Part shown: positions 13,958 through 24,567 of the stretch, piece by piece | Layout: each line of letters begins with the position of its first letter | Numbering within the stretch: position 1 is the stretch's first letter | Assembly (NCBI GenBank): GCA_003116995.1 | Contig: BDSL01000035.1 | Span: forward strand, 186,001 to 250,000 | Source of the DNA: Yamagishiella unicocca | Taxonomy: Eukaryota; Chlorophyta; Chlorophyceae; Chlamydomonadales; Volvocaceae | Direction: 5' to 3' | DNA length: 64,000 nucleotides | Translations under genes and position numbers: made by a program | Notes under the pieces: generated by a model | The model's database searches: none | Seen by the model: the letters and a program-made list of their open reading frames with translations, nothing else | Told to the model about the DNA's origin: nothing

Positions 13958-14403
13958 TTCGAAACATGGCAACCGCACAATGCCTATGCGCTACGGACTC
14001 CTTACACACTCTACAAAGCGGTTGCGCTGGAGGAAGATTACAGTGGTCCTGCCGCGAAATGACGTCGAAGAGAACCGACGGCAAGAAACTCGGCCCAAAC
14101 CTTAACAAAATTTCGCAGCTGGAGCCGAGCGCAAGTGTGGGACTTGACCGCTAATGTACGGCATAAGGAAGTACATGGGCACCGACGAGCATTAGCACGA
14201 TGTGTAGAAGGACGGTAACAGCCGCATAACAGCTTTGGTGGTTGCTGCTGTCCTGCCCCTTGGGGACGAAACCGTCTGCTGGGCTGTGCCTGGTCTGCCA
14301 TAGGTTTTTTGTGTTGGGTCATGGACTGGCTCGTGGTCCTGTTCAAAAAGGCCTGTTGGCCAGGTTTGGCCTTGTGAGCTCGTGTGGAAGTCGTATTATT
14401 TGT

Positions 14404-14640
14404 TACAGTGGGCTCCAGACCAAAAGTCAAAACCACCGGGCACATCTCTGGACACTGAAGGAGGCGAAGTATGCAGAATTCCAGCCGCACCCCACCAACC
14501 AGGACAGAATCCCAGCCGCACCGCACCAGCCACTGTAGGCTCCCCTATCAGGTGTGGTAGGGTACTCTTTACGGGGCCTCCGTACCAAAAGGTAGAGCCA
14601 TCGGACCCATTGCCTGATAGCAAAGGAGACAACGGAGGAA
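14404..14640 (+). repeat. Two diverged units of a dispersed ~65-nt repeat
   Basis: The units at about 14408-14472 and 14574-14640 share the core pattern ccagaccaaaag / ccgtaccaaaagg, then an a-rich stretch, a cgg...c block, and ctg(a)...gga at regular spacing. A third related unit with core ccagaccagaagg lies at about 62400-62460. They are only roughly similar by eye. They may be the ends of an unrecognised transposable element. Confidence 0.4.
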
Positions 14641-15241
14641 AGCGAATCTAATCCAATGAAGGGGTGGTTTAATGCCCCTGCTGATGTGTCATCGGTTGGG
14701 GCGCGTAATGGATGTTGTACGGTAGCTACTTGGGGGGCAAGTTTCATTCAAGTCAGTGTTTCGTGCCGGCCTGAAGAGCATCTCTTCATGTGGGTGGGCA
14801 GGGACGTGGCGGAATAGACGCGATAGGCTGCGATAGGTGGGATGAGCGCACCCTAGCGTCCCGGCCAAAGTCACGAAGGTTCGAACAATCGATAGTTGTT
14901 GCCCATCCTTGACTCGCACGGTTTCGACCAACCGCTTCCCCCAGGTCCCAGCGGCCAGGAAACCAAGTACCAAATGGACACAAGAGCCACCCCACGCTCT
15001 CCAACCAACCACTGCCGACGACCAATCCCGCGCACTGTTTCCGTACGGTAGGAGGTCGGGCATCGGGGAACTGGGGCAAGTAATGTACGCAACTGGCCGA
15101 TTTCCCGACGTACCTGAGCGTACCAAGAGGGTAAACCCCCGATGCGCCCATAACTGGCGACTGGATACCGGTAATCACTTCAGCTGTCGTGACAACCCGG
15201 TGAAAATCTCTTTGCTAGCTTGCCACGCTGCGCCCTGAGCG

Positions 15242-16481
15242 TCAAGCTCCGAACCCAGATCGGATTTGTTCAGGTTCGGCAGTCGAAAGCGCACGTCGTT
15301 CAAAGGTGCAAACAAATGTGTTCGGTGGCAAAATGAAACCTCTGCCGCCATCTGCCGCAGCCGTTACTTCGTCGTCCTGCGTCCTTGTACAGCTGAAGCC
15401 GTGGACCTGGGCCATCCGAGCTACGAAGGCCTCCCACGGCTCATCGGCTGCATCCACACGCACCTCCCCGGTCGTCCGATCCAGCCAGACCTGCCAGCGC
15501 GGGATTTGCGGGCGGTAGTTCCTTTGTTCGACACGGCGTTGCGACAGCCTTTGCCTGTCGATGCGCTATGGTGCGCTATGCGCGCCGTTCGCTTAGGAAG
15601 CGGAGCGGAGTGCATGGATCTGCAGCAATAGTCGATGCCAGCCAGTGGACACGTGTAGGAAACAACGTCAGACCCGCGCGCGCGCCCATCTCACCCATCC
15701 CGCCCGTCCCGTTCTGCGAGCCCCTGTCCGCACAACTCACCGACTTTCGAACTGTGTGGCCCAACAAGACGACAGCCGAGCCGCTGCGGCACACGGCGGC
15801 TATCGCGTCCGCCAGCAGCGGCACCTGCGAGCTGACGTACACTACGTCCGCTGCAAGTACGACATCGTACACACCCGCATGTTCGTTATTGCCGCCTGCT
15901 TTACTACACTCAGTGCGGCCGAGGCCCCCAGGCTCTCCCGCTGGGGTGCTGCTGCTGGTCGACCCTGAGATACGACACCGCGCCGCGGGGTGTACGGCAC
16001 CGCCAGCGCCGCCACTACCCCCCACCGCCGCCGCAACCTCCTGTGTCCCGACAGCGCCGGCACAGGGAGCGGCGGCCAGCGCAGACCAGTCCAGGACCGC
16101 CGTACGGCATGCGTTTCCGACGCCGTTCAGCGCGACGTTGGCGGCCAGGAGGGGCAGCGCCTGCGGTAAATCCGTGAGTGTTACGTTGGTTGCACCCACC
16201 ATCGCCGCCACGATGCCTGGGAGGCCCAGCCCGGCTCCCAGCTCCACAACGGCTGCTGCGCGCCGCACAAGCTCAGCGCCGTGTCCCGAGGCCAGGTATG
16301 CTGCTAGGCGCCAGGCGGCGGGCCACAGCTCCCAGCCAAGAAGACAGTCGGTGGTTTGAAGCGGCGGGCATTTGATAGGCGGCGGCGGCGACGGTGGCGG
16401 CAACAGTGCGCTGCTTTTGTCCGCCCCGGGATCTGCGTGTTGCGGGGCGCGGCGGTGGTCCAGAGCCTGCCGCTGCGCCAT
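15242..16481 (-). CDS. Methyltransf_16 (METTL21-like) protein methyltransferase
   Basis: Two exons, 16481-15741 and 15565-15242, joined phase 0 through a gtgagt donor, give 354 aa. The N-terminal part has GWELWPAAWRLAAYL, typical of the start of the fold. SAM-binding motif I is VVELGAGLGLPG, followed by the acidic TDLP loop. A later DVVLAADVVYV strand matches the D/E-x-x-Y region of METTL21/EEF-KMT enzymes. These enzymes use S-adenosylmethionine to methylate lysines on chaperones, elongation factors and similar proteins; the substrate here cannot be told. I chose the ATG at 16481 because the frame upstream has only GTG-type starts. A Gly/Ala/Ser-rich insert sits between the motifs. A second, diverged member of the family lies 7 kb away on the same strand. 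Confidence 0.85.
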
Positions 16482-17703
16482 GGTACTCGGCGGCTGGTCA
16501 CATTGAGTTGACGGCTCAGAGTCAGGCGGCACCTGCACCGGGGGCGCGTCTGGTTTGCCGATTCGGTTGCGGGGGTGCTGCGGGGCCCTGCTGAGCCGCA
16601 CGCCTGCGACACTGGGAAAGTGGCTTCCCGACGCGCACCCGACGCGCACTTGCCTGCGCGGGCCGCTGGATCAGCCGGATGCTGAGCGACCCAATAGAAA
16701 CGTTTATCTCCTCTCTCTGCATGGCTTTTTACCCCCCTCTGCGGAAGCTAACCGGACAACAAAACAGGCGTCGTGCATCAATTTCACTTTTACTGTTCTC
16801 CTTGGGGCCAATTATACTGATCCTAAAATATATATATGGTGATGCCGTCATACTGTCGCGTTATGCACAGTTTGACCCACATTTTGGGTGCAGGCCCACG
16901 TCTTGCATGTTGCAACGAAAACGTTATTGAATTAAAGACGGCTTCAAATTGCATACTGGGGTGAAATATCACAGTAATCACTCATGATAGGCTGTTCCGC
17001 AGACGCAGGCGCATCGTCGAAACGCGGCAGAAACGTGACGTCATAGCAGTGGCGATGGGTACGGTGGAACCCATTTGCGCAATCTGATATGTGAACAGAG
17101 TAATGAGGACGTTGACGTGATCACTAAGCGGGGTAGCGGGCCCAACCTGACCCAGCGGGTCAGCACCTGTCAGCATCTGTCCGCACGGCTCTACAAACGC
17201 TTTGTGTATCGCCAACCCAGCTGGCTAGACTACACTTCTCCGCATGACGCATCCAAGCCCTCATCACCAGTACCCCAGTTTCTAGGTGCTACCCGTTACG
17301 GCAAGCCCTCGCAATGTACTGATATGGCAAAAGGATGGAAAAGCCCTTGCAACGCTCGTGGCAAAAAGCCTGGAAAGCCTGCTAGAAGGCGTCACCCGTG
17401 CGCCATACCCCGTAAGTCTGGGCAGAATGTATCAGGCGACAACTGGCTCTTTACTACGCCGGTTATCGCATTTTTGGTAGATGCTCGCGACGATGCCCCT
17501 GATTCTGCTTGCCTCCCGACGACGTGTCACAGGGATCCCATCGCCGTCGACAACCTCCTCGTCCCGCCACCGGCGCTCCAGAGGTAATACAAACATGGTT
17601 CTGGACCAGGACCGTGGCGGTCCAGCCGACGAAGCCATGCATAGGGCCGACGCCTGATGATGACGGCGAGGCAGCCCAAGCCACAGTCTCCGCCATGTTT
17701 ACC

Positions 17704-17804
17704 AGCCCAAGCCGCGGATGGGGACCTGTTGCAGCGGCTGTTCCGATACACAGCCCATGCCGGCGGACAGCCGCTGCGGCAGGTCCACATCTGCGGCTTG
17801 GGCT
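17704..17804. repeat. Imperfect 40-bp inverted repeat (hairpin)
   Basis: The arm at 17704-17744 (starting agcccaagccgcgg) is nearly the reverse complement of the arm at 17765-17804 (ending tgcggcttgggct), with only a few mismatches and a 20-nt loop. The transcript of either strand would fold into a long stem of the size seen in small-RNA precursors or miniature inverted-repeat elements. Confidence 0.75.
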
Positions 17805-17864
17805 ATTTAACGTGGCTTGGGCTATTTAACGTGGCCGCCGACCTGCTGCGGCAGGTCGGCGGCC
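17795..17864. repeat. 19-bp perfect direct repeat followed by a perfect 14-bp-stem hairpin
   Basis: ggcttgggctatttaacgt occurs twice back to back (17795-17813 and 17814-17832). It is followed at once by ggccgccgacctgc (17833-17846), the loop tgcg, and the exact reverse complement (17851-17864). The cluster overlaps the right arm of the 17704-17804 inverted repeat. Confidence 0.85.
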
Positions 17865-18505
17865 GCAGGACGACCTCAGCAGCGCGACGTAGACCACCCC
17901 TGACCATCCAACAGTATTTTCTGCAGCTGGAAATATCTTAAACCCTCATTTGTAAGTGCCATGACCGTCAGCTGCAGTGCACGACTTACTGGAGCACACC
18001 AAGGCTAGGCGCAAATACATGATCGGCGGGACGTCCAAGTCGGCGGCGGTGCCCAGGTTGAAGCGTGACAGTCGCCGCATGCCATCATGGAAACGGCCGC
18101 GAAGCAGACAGTCGAGCATGCCACGCATCGTAGAGCTGCAGGCACAGTGGGTGGGGTCTTTGGGGGGAAATGGGAAGCTGCACGCACCGGGACTCACCCA
18201 AAGTGGGATTCCTTCTGGGACGGCCTTTTGAATTACTGAATTACTAGGTGAATGCAGGGCTCCTAGCAAATATATTTCTTATTTATCCCTGTAAGAAGCA
18301 CGGCGACCTACCAATTGGCAATTGCCCTCTCAGCTCTCACCGCATGCAGCGCACCCTCTCACCGCATGCAGTACTCCAGTACACCCTCTCACCGTTTCCG
18401 GACGGTAATCTATTTATATAAGCTTTCATCCGATAAATTATCCTTTGTTATCAAGCCGGCCGCGGGTGCATTTGCCTTATTGCCTTATTCTGTGGTTTGA
18501 ATACA

Positions 18506-18974
18506 ATGTTCACATGCTACATCTGCGGCTTTGAAGCCCCGTTTAAGCAGTTTGGCGCAAGCTTGCCCGCAGATCCACTGTCAACCGATGCTGCCAGTGC
18601 TTGCAAGGTCGCGTGAGTCAGCCGGCTGTCTTCTGTCTCGGCTGTCGCCGATCCTTCTGAGCTCTGATGTTACGATGCCCTTCTCGATGCGCAGGTTCCT
18701 CGAGCAGGGCTGGCTAGCCGTGGATCCGTTTTCAGTTCGTGCTCGACCTCTCTTCCTCGGCGCGCCATGCAGCGTCTGCGGCCGGCCTGTGTGCACGGCC
18801 GACACCTGCTCAATCTTCTTTGCAAAGCGCTTCTGTCTGTCCTGCGCTAGGGACAACGCTTCCGCTTTCCCGCCGGCTGTGCTGAAGGCCTCACCGCGCG
18901 TCTTCAGCGGTGGCCAGTCGCAACCCCAAAGCCGCATTCAACAGGAGCAGCAGGCGTCTCGGGGGACCGGATGA
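18506..18974 (+). CDS. CDPF1: CDPF1-like cysteine-rich DPF motif protein
   Basis: Exons 18506-18612 and 18695-18974, joined in phase 2 (gtgagt donor, gcgcag acceptor), encode 128 aa. It matches the conserved plan of the eukaryotic CDPF1 family: a CYIC pair (Cys4, Cys7) at the N terminus, a DPF motif (residues 46-48), CSVCGRPVC (61-69), then CSIFFAKRFCLSC (74-86) and an AFP segment. The paired cysteines suggest zinc binding; the biochemical role of the family is unknown. The first exon starts from the only in-frame ATG. The last 30 residues are Ser/Gln-rich and probably disordered. The gene points away from the methyltransferase at 15.2-16.5 kb and is followed by gene-poor DNA. Confidence 0.88.
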
Positions 18975-20010
18975 GTCCAGGTACCTTCGCAAGAACGCGC
19001 ATCTTTGATCCATACGTCTCACACGACCTGCTGGCGACGCAGGTGGGTTCATGCATGCTGACAGCTTGCTGCGCAACGCGGTGCGAGGTCAGATAGCTGC
19101 GCAACGACTGCCTGTTGTCGCGTCAGCCGTCGCGATGTGCACCTGCTGTCAGGCTGGCGGCGCGCGCAGAGGCGAAGGAACCGCTCCTAGGGACGGCCCC
19201 GGCAGGGGGGCCAACGTTTGCACCTAATCGTCCATACTCCACTCGCCCGTCGCCGCTGCGTGCCCCCAAAAAGCCTTGCGCACCGCCCTTCGCACCTCAT
19301 CGGTAGCCGACAGCGGTGTTTCCTTTTGACATTCCACTCGCCCGAGCTCTGTTCTCCACGCGCTGGTTACCCCGTTGACGCGGGCAGCGTGCCTCCACTC
19401 CGTGAACACATTAGTGGAGAGCGGGGCGGGTTAAACATAGCTCCAGTTCTATTATCCTTTTTGGATCGTGTTAGGGGGGCCATTGCGAGGACAGACCGCC
19501 CCAAGCGAGTAGTGGCCACAAATCGCTTCCTGTGGTACTGGTGGGGCGCGTTTCGTGTAGTTGGCGGATCCAGAAGGTTAGCACCCAAAGCCCGCAGCAT
19601 CTATCGCCATATCCACCCTCGACAAGCTTCCATCGAATGGCGATACCCTCCCTTCCCTTTTGCACACACCCGCGTCACAGCTTGCATGTCGCCGCTGGTG
19701 CGCTGTAGGAACCTGGCCGACCGTCTACCCTCCGTCTGCTGCTGCTGGTACTGACGCCGCGGGCATCCATCCAGCGCGAGGCGGCCCTTGGTAGCCGTCC
19801 AACCATGCACCTGCCCAACTGCCCACACATCCACACAACCACACTTCCATCCCAACGTGCTCTCGGCTCGTACCCGTCCTGCTGCTCCGTCTGGAGCTCG
19901 GTGGCATCCTCTGCCGGCGCATACCCACCAATTGTGGAAGAGGTTGAGCGCCTGAGTAACGCCTGGAGGTATGGGAGGCGCATTACATGAAGCACTCGTG
20001 GCATTGTGTG

Positions 20011-20072
20011 GACCACCTCCCGTCGAAGCTGGCTGGGTTGGGACCACCTCCCGTCGAAGCTGGCTGGGTTGG
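20011..20072 (+). repeat. 31-bp perfect tandem duplication
   Basis: The unit beginning gaccacctcccgtcgaagct occurs twice without mismatch (20011-20041 and 20042-20072). A related block, ggtagctgcgtgcgtgggctg / ggcagctgcgtgcgcgggg, follows at about 20123-20195. Confidence 0.9.
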
Positions 20073-20492
20073 GCCCTACGCTCAGAGCGAGTAGGGCCCA
20101 CTGCATTAGGACACCTCGAGGAGGTAGCTGCGTGCGTGGGCTGGGTTGTGCTGCCTCCTGTGCTCTGACAGGAGGCAGCTGCGTGCGCGGGGCCGTTGTT
20201 TGCGTAGTGCGGGTCACACGCGCCCTCGGTTGCGGCGGTCGTCCCAAAAGGGCCACCTACCTGCATGGCGGACTGCCGGCGGCGCGATCAACCTGCACCC
20301 GGGCTGCCGGTGTGATGGTGCGACACGTACTGCTCGGTTGTGGCCCCAGGCGTCAGGCCGCCCCCAGTGTGTCGGTCACTGTGGAAGGAGCAACCGGTAT
20401 GTGGCTAGCGTACGATGTGCACGATGCGGGATTACGCACGGTGGTCGCCCTGGGGCTATGGCTTCGGAGTCGCCGCTGCCGGGTAACCCACG

Positions 20493-20780
20493 GTGCGACT
20501 GCTGGGACGCTGGAAGGGCGGGATGCCCTTTCCGTCCGGTGTTGAGGGATGGGCCATGTACTGTGCACGTTGTGTTACGGATGAGGTGCGTGCGGACACA
20601 TTAGAGCATCTCGAGGCAAGCGGCTGTCTCTTGGGCATGTGCGATGGCAGGGGAGCTGCGATACGTGAAGGCGCGTGCGCACGGCGGTTGCGGGCAGCTG
20701 CGTTGTGTTCACGTGAACGCGTGGCCGCCGTGCCCCTTGGTGCTGCCGGGCTCGGCATATGCGCACTCCAAGAGTGCACT
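20493..20780 (+). pseudogene. Possible non-LTR retrotransposon C-terminal remnant
   Basis: The translation carries GRWKGGMPFPSGVEG, then CARC, then DTLEHLEASGC. This resembles the arrangement at the end of LINE reverse transcriptases: a GRW...G...R stretch, then a C-x2-C...D/E-x-x-EH...C zinc knuckle. There is no reverse transcriptase core upstream, so at most a short decayed tail remains. The assignment rests on the motif only. Confidence 0.4.
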
Positions 20781-22003
20781 ACGTACTTCTGCGTTCTGAG
20801 TGTAATTATCCCGTTAATGTTGATAGGTAATGTCCTGGTGTGCTACCGACATGACATCCGGGTGTGGTTTGAGACCGCAGGATTATTCGCCATACCTTCC
20901 TCGGGTTGTGACGCGAGCAGCTGTACGCGTTGCGAACCAGCAGTATCCCGTCGGATGGATCGGCAGTAACACTGTGACGTTGGGGCTGGAATTAGGATTT
21001 GCTGTGCGCTTCACATGGTGGCATGTGATAGTGAATTGGAAACATCAGCGACGCATTTTGCCGGCGCCATCGAGGTAACAGTTCGTGATCACCCCGCCTT
21101 CCTGCAAGAGAGGCGTCGCAGCAGGTAACACGTCTGCAGCCTCGAACCCGCTTGCCAGTGTCGTACTGCGGGAGTCGACACGTACCGCAGCGAGCGCAAC
21201 GTCGCCAGCGTTCCGCTTACGCCGAGCTGTACAATAAGCATACTCGTAACACATACACACCTGAACTGTTCATTTTCCGTGGGGTTCCTCGTGGAGTTTT
21301 TGGGCTTCGCGGCATATACCGGTATAATGACACGCACGCACAGTGCAAACACGTCTAGCGGGCCTACCTTACGGACGGATACCATGGGACCCCAGCAGCG
21401 GCGGTAGCGCCTGCATGCCGTGGCCCCCTTCTCTTCCCGAAACGGTTCTTCACTCACCATCCCATATACCGGGCACCCGCCCACCCCAAATACTAGGGCT
21501 TCTTCGTCTCCCACAGCGTACGGCACTGCACCAAGCGAGAGCCTAAATCAGGTTATACCCGGCCCCTTCCGTGACCACATCTTGGGAGGGAGGGTAGCGC
21601 ACACACCAGTATGTTCCTTGTCCTTTACCAGGCGTCCACAGGTTTCTCGGTAGCCGACCCAACATGGGTTTCCAGCATGTGCACTCAACCGCGTGTCGTT
21701 TTGCCCTCCGTTTCCTATGTCGTGGAACCGGTCCCATCATTTCACGACAGGTTTCGAGGCCAGCTGTGAGACTTCCGCCACGTCAGCACAATCCCACTTC
21801 CGCGACAACACACAGCACGGGCACCTCACTTGAGGCCATCCCCCTCCACACGGGCCATTTGCTGTATGTGACCGGGCCATGTGGGCGGCCGCCAAGTGCA
21901 CTGACCGGCGAGGTGTTATCCTCCCGCTGCTGTATCCTCCCCCTCCCTCATTCTGGTTCCTGTTCCCTCCGGATGTGCGACAACATGGGTCAGGCGGCCA
22001 AGG

Positions 22004-22315
22004 CTACCGTTGCCGCATTGTGCGGCCCCGGACCCAATGACACGCAAGAGGCCGCAGACCGCAGCGCCCCACGAGCTGCAGCAGAAGCAGCAGCGCCACC
22101 ACCCCATTGCCCGCCGCCACCAACTCCTCATAATGGAGCGCTGCTGCTGCAGCTGCGCTAGCAGCAGCCTCCGCTGTCGCCCCAGCCTGGTGGCTCTCAC
22201 GCGTCTCAACAAGTAGCACTCCAGACAAGGCATACACACAGCGCCCTCCCGCGGGTGCCGCCTCTCGCGATGCCACCACAGGCAGCGTGTCATCTTGAAA
22301 GCACTTGTTAGCCAT
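22004..22315 (-). CDS. Hypothetical small open reading frame
   Basis: A 103-residue frame starts at an ATG (MANKCFQDDTLPVV) and has reasonable GC-ending codons. It runs through an Ala-rich helix and a Leu-rich hydrophobic segment (VVALLLLLQLVG). I do not recognise it. It could be an exon of a larger minus-strand gene or chance, since an overlapping frame of similar length exists. Treat as unproven. Confidence 0.2.
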   Translation of the reverse strand: MANKCFQDDTLPVVASREAAPAGGRCVYALSGVLLVETRESHQAGATAEAAASAAAAAALHYEELVAAGNGVVALLLLLQLVGRCGLRPLACHWVRGRTMRQR

Positions 22316-22540
22316 GCCGAGTTGCTGACAGGCCGCAGCGCCCCCCCCACCAGCATCCCAAGGCCCGGATCCTAATGGTCAAGAGCCGCCGCCGCATTCG
22401 ACATGTGAATTCACCTATCACTATCAATCAATGCTGTTGGCTCCTGGTCCCCGAGGCATCCATCCACACTGCAGCCTCGTCCCGTGGCGCCCAACGTTCG
22501 CTTCTGGTGTTCGTTTGCTGGCGCGCCGATCACGCACCCT

Positions 22541-22597
22541 CGCGCACTTTCGCGCACTCTCGCGCACTCTCGCGCACTTTCGCGCACTCTCGCGGGT
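22541..22597 (+). repeat. tcgcgcact(t/c) minisatellite
   Basis: About six 10-bp units of the form ctcgcgcact / ttcgcgcact in tandem. It lies in the upstream part of the gene-poor interval. Confidence 0.9.
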
Positions 22598-23166
22598 TCG
22601 GCTTCGAACGGACACCCTACAGTATCGCTTGCTTTGGTGCTGCCCGGTGTCGCACACACATGCGACCGGCATACGATGTACCGCAAAATCCGCGCTACGG
22701 CGCACTCACGCTCATGGCCCAATCGCATCCCGGATCACAGCCACTGGACCCAATCGCACGCCTACCCAGATACACGACCGCGTCTGCTCCGGGGGGAAAT
22801 ACGTGCAGAGCCCGCTTCCCCCTTGCGTGCTAATCGAACTCCAACCGCTCCTCGCCGTGGCATGGTAGGGGTTGCGCGCGGGGCCTGCCGGCGGCGGGCG
22901 GCTGCAATACACGCGGCACGCCGCACAACGCGTTGCGCCCCCGTCCCCATGCAAGCACACACGCACCGCTCCGCTCAAACTCCACTCCACTCCCCGCCAA
23001 CCCTCCGCCCCACATGTCGCGTAACCGCGTCTACTCGCCGCACACACACGCGCCCCCACCGCAGTGCAGCGTGCAGCTCACCTAGACAGTGCCTTCCTGT
23101 GCTGATCTGGCCAGACCTGATCTAGTTCCCACACCGCCAACACGACCTCCGCGATTGACTACCCAG

Positions 23167-24137
23167 CTACTCCGCCTCCATCCCGAGCCCCTGAACCCCT
23201 AGCCCCAGCCGCACCGGCCGCCCATCACTTGCCCGGCAGTCCCTCCGGCACAGGCGCAGGATGCCGTAGGTCCCGACCGCGCGCATCCTAGGCCCCCCGC
23301 ACTCCCCCGACTGGCCCAGCCCCATGGCATCATCGCCGCCATCCGAACCTCCGTCCACGTCCATCTCGCCTCCTCCGCCTCCTCCGCCTCCGCGGTACTC
23401 CTCGTGCAGCTCCGCGTCCGGCACCTCCTCCGCCGCGAAGCCCGCCGCCTCCGCCAGCGCCATGAACGCCGCCACCTCGCCGCCCTGACGTACCCTGTAC
23501 GACACGTACGACACGGTGTGCGGCGCGGACAGCGCCTGCAGCGCGCTGATGAGCGGCGCCAGCAGCTCGCGGTGGTACAGCACGTCGGCGGCTGTGATGA
23601 GATCGGGTTCCAAACCCGCCAGGAGCGGCGGCGGCGCCGGAGGCGGCGGCCGCCTTTCCACAGCAGCTGCCGCTGCAGCTCCAGCTGCTGCTGCCGCCGT
23701 TTCGCGCCCTCCCACGCTGATGGAGTCAAGATCCAGCACAGCGGCCTCCTGAGGGGCGCCCGGGTCGTCGCCCCAGCGGTACGGGCACACGTAGGCGCGG
23801 TGGACCCGCGGGTCGCAGTTCCCGGCCACGTTGGCGGCCGCCAGGGGCAGCACGTGCGGCAGGTCGGTGAGGAACACGCGCGCGCCGGACAGCGCCAGCG
23901 CGATGCCCACCACGCCGCTACCGGTGCCCAGGTCCACCGCCGTCAGCGGGCGCCAGGAGGCGGCGCCGTCGCCGCGGCCCGCGGCGGCAAACGGTGCCGT
24001 ACGCAGCAGATACTCTGCCAGCAGGAACCCCGCCTGCCACACCACCAGACCCACGTTAGCCAAGCTCTCCAGGGGGGGCCCGCTACACTCCATCGCGTCG
24101 CCTGGCGGCGGCGCCGCCGCCGCTTGCACCGGCGGTC

Positions 24138-24179
<42 letters not shown>

Positions 24180-24330
24180 GGCTGCAAGCCGCCTCCGGCG
24201 GCGGTGCCGCGCCGCTGAGCCCCGGCCACTGCGTCAGTCGCATCGTGACGCTGCCGGGCAGCTGCAGCAGCCGCTCGCCGGCCCGCTGGTCGGCGGCGGC
24301 TCCGGAGACACGGTACGGCACTAGCGCCAT
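23167..24330 (-). CDS. Methyltransf_16 family protein methyltransferase
   Basis: A single open frame of 387 codons from the ATG at 24330 (MALVPYRVSG). It has the family signature: VVWQAGFLLAEYLL before the SAM site, motif I VDLGTGSGVVGI, the acidic FLTDLPHVLPLAAANV loop, and DLITAADVLYHRE, the post-motif strand. C-terminal to this is SYRVRQGGEVAAFMALAEAAGF, matching the last helix of METTL21-like enzymes. Runs of alanine (coded by a GCC/GCG repeat at about 24140-24180) and a Gly-rich C-terminal insert are low-complexity additions. It probably methylates lysine in a protein substrate. It lies 237 bp beyond the stop of the YfiM-like gene on the same strand and shares motif layout with the methyltransferase at 15.2-16.5 kb. 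Confidence 0.85.
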
Positions 24331-24567
24331 CGCAGCCAGATGCGCTCCGCGTCCCAACCCAGTTCCACCTGTTCTAGTCTCTCTGCTCGCTTGCTCGCTG
24401 GTGTCCAATATCCCTGCCCCAACTGCCGCGCTCCGCTGCAACCAGTCCTTCCCAACGCCGCCGCAAACCTCTGCTGTTGCTACAACTTTGTCGTTGCTAC
24501 TGCCGCCGGAACCGGCGCGGCGCCTAGCCGTGGAACGGCGTCCCGCTGCTCAGCCGTACGCTCCCGC

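Larger units (their letters stand above)
12722..15241. other. Intergenic DNA between two minus-strand genes
   Basis: No supported gene. The first few hundred bases should hold the 5' UTR and promoter of the DUF629-type gene, whose ATG is at 12721, and the far end is the 3' flank of the methyltransferase. Base composition is AT-richer around 13.1-14.1 kb. The open frames here overlap on both strands and show no recognisable protein. Small inverted repeats and diverged repeat units at 14.4-14.65 kb are listed separately. Confidence 0.6.
16482..18505. promoter_or_regulatory. Divergent intergenic region between the methyltransferase and CDPF1-like genes
   Basis: The two flanking genes are transcribed away from each other, so both promoters should lie here. 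I see no convincing TATA element near either start. Around 16.75-16.95 kb the DNA is AT-rich. At 17.70-17.87 kb there is a cluster of inverted and direct repeats, listed separately. The 170-aa open frame at 17075-17587 resembles nothing I recognise and has poor codon use for this genome. Confidence 0.45.
18975..23166. other. Gene-poor interval with retroelement debris
   Basis: Over 4 kb with no complete gene. It contains a non-LTR retroelement C-terminal remnant near 20.5 kb, a 31-bp tandem duplication near 20.0 kb, a cgcgcact minisatellite at 22.54 kb and one small minus-strand open frame at 22.0-22.3 kb. Open frames at 19.2-19.75, 20.0-20.5 and 22.4-23.1 kb overlap in several phases and look like chance. 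Confidence 0.55.
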
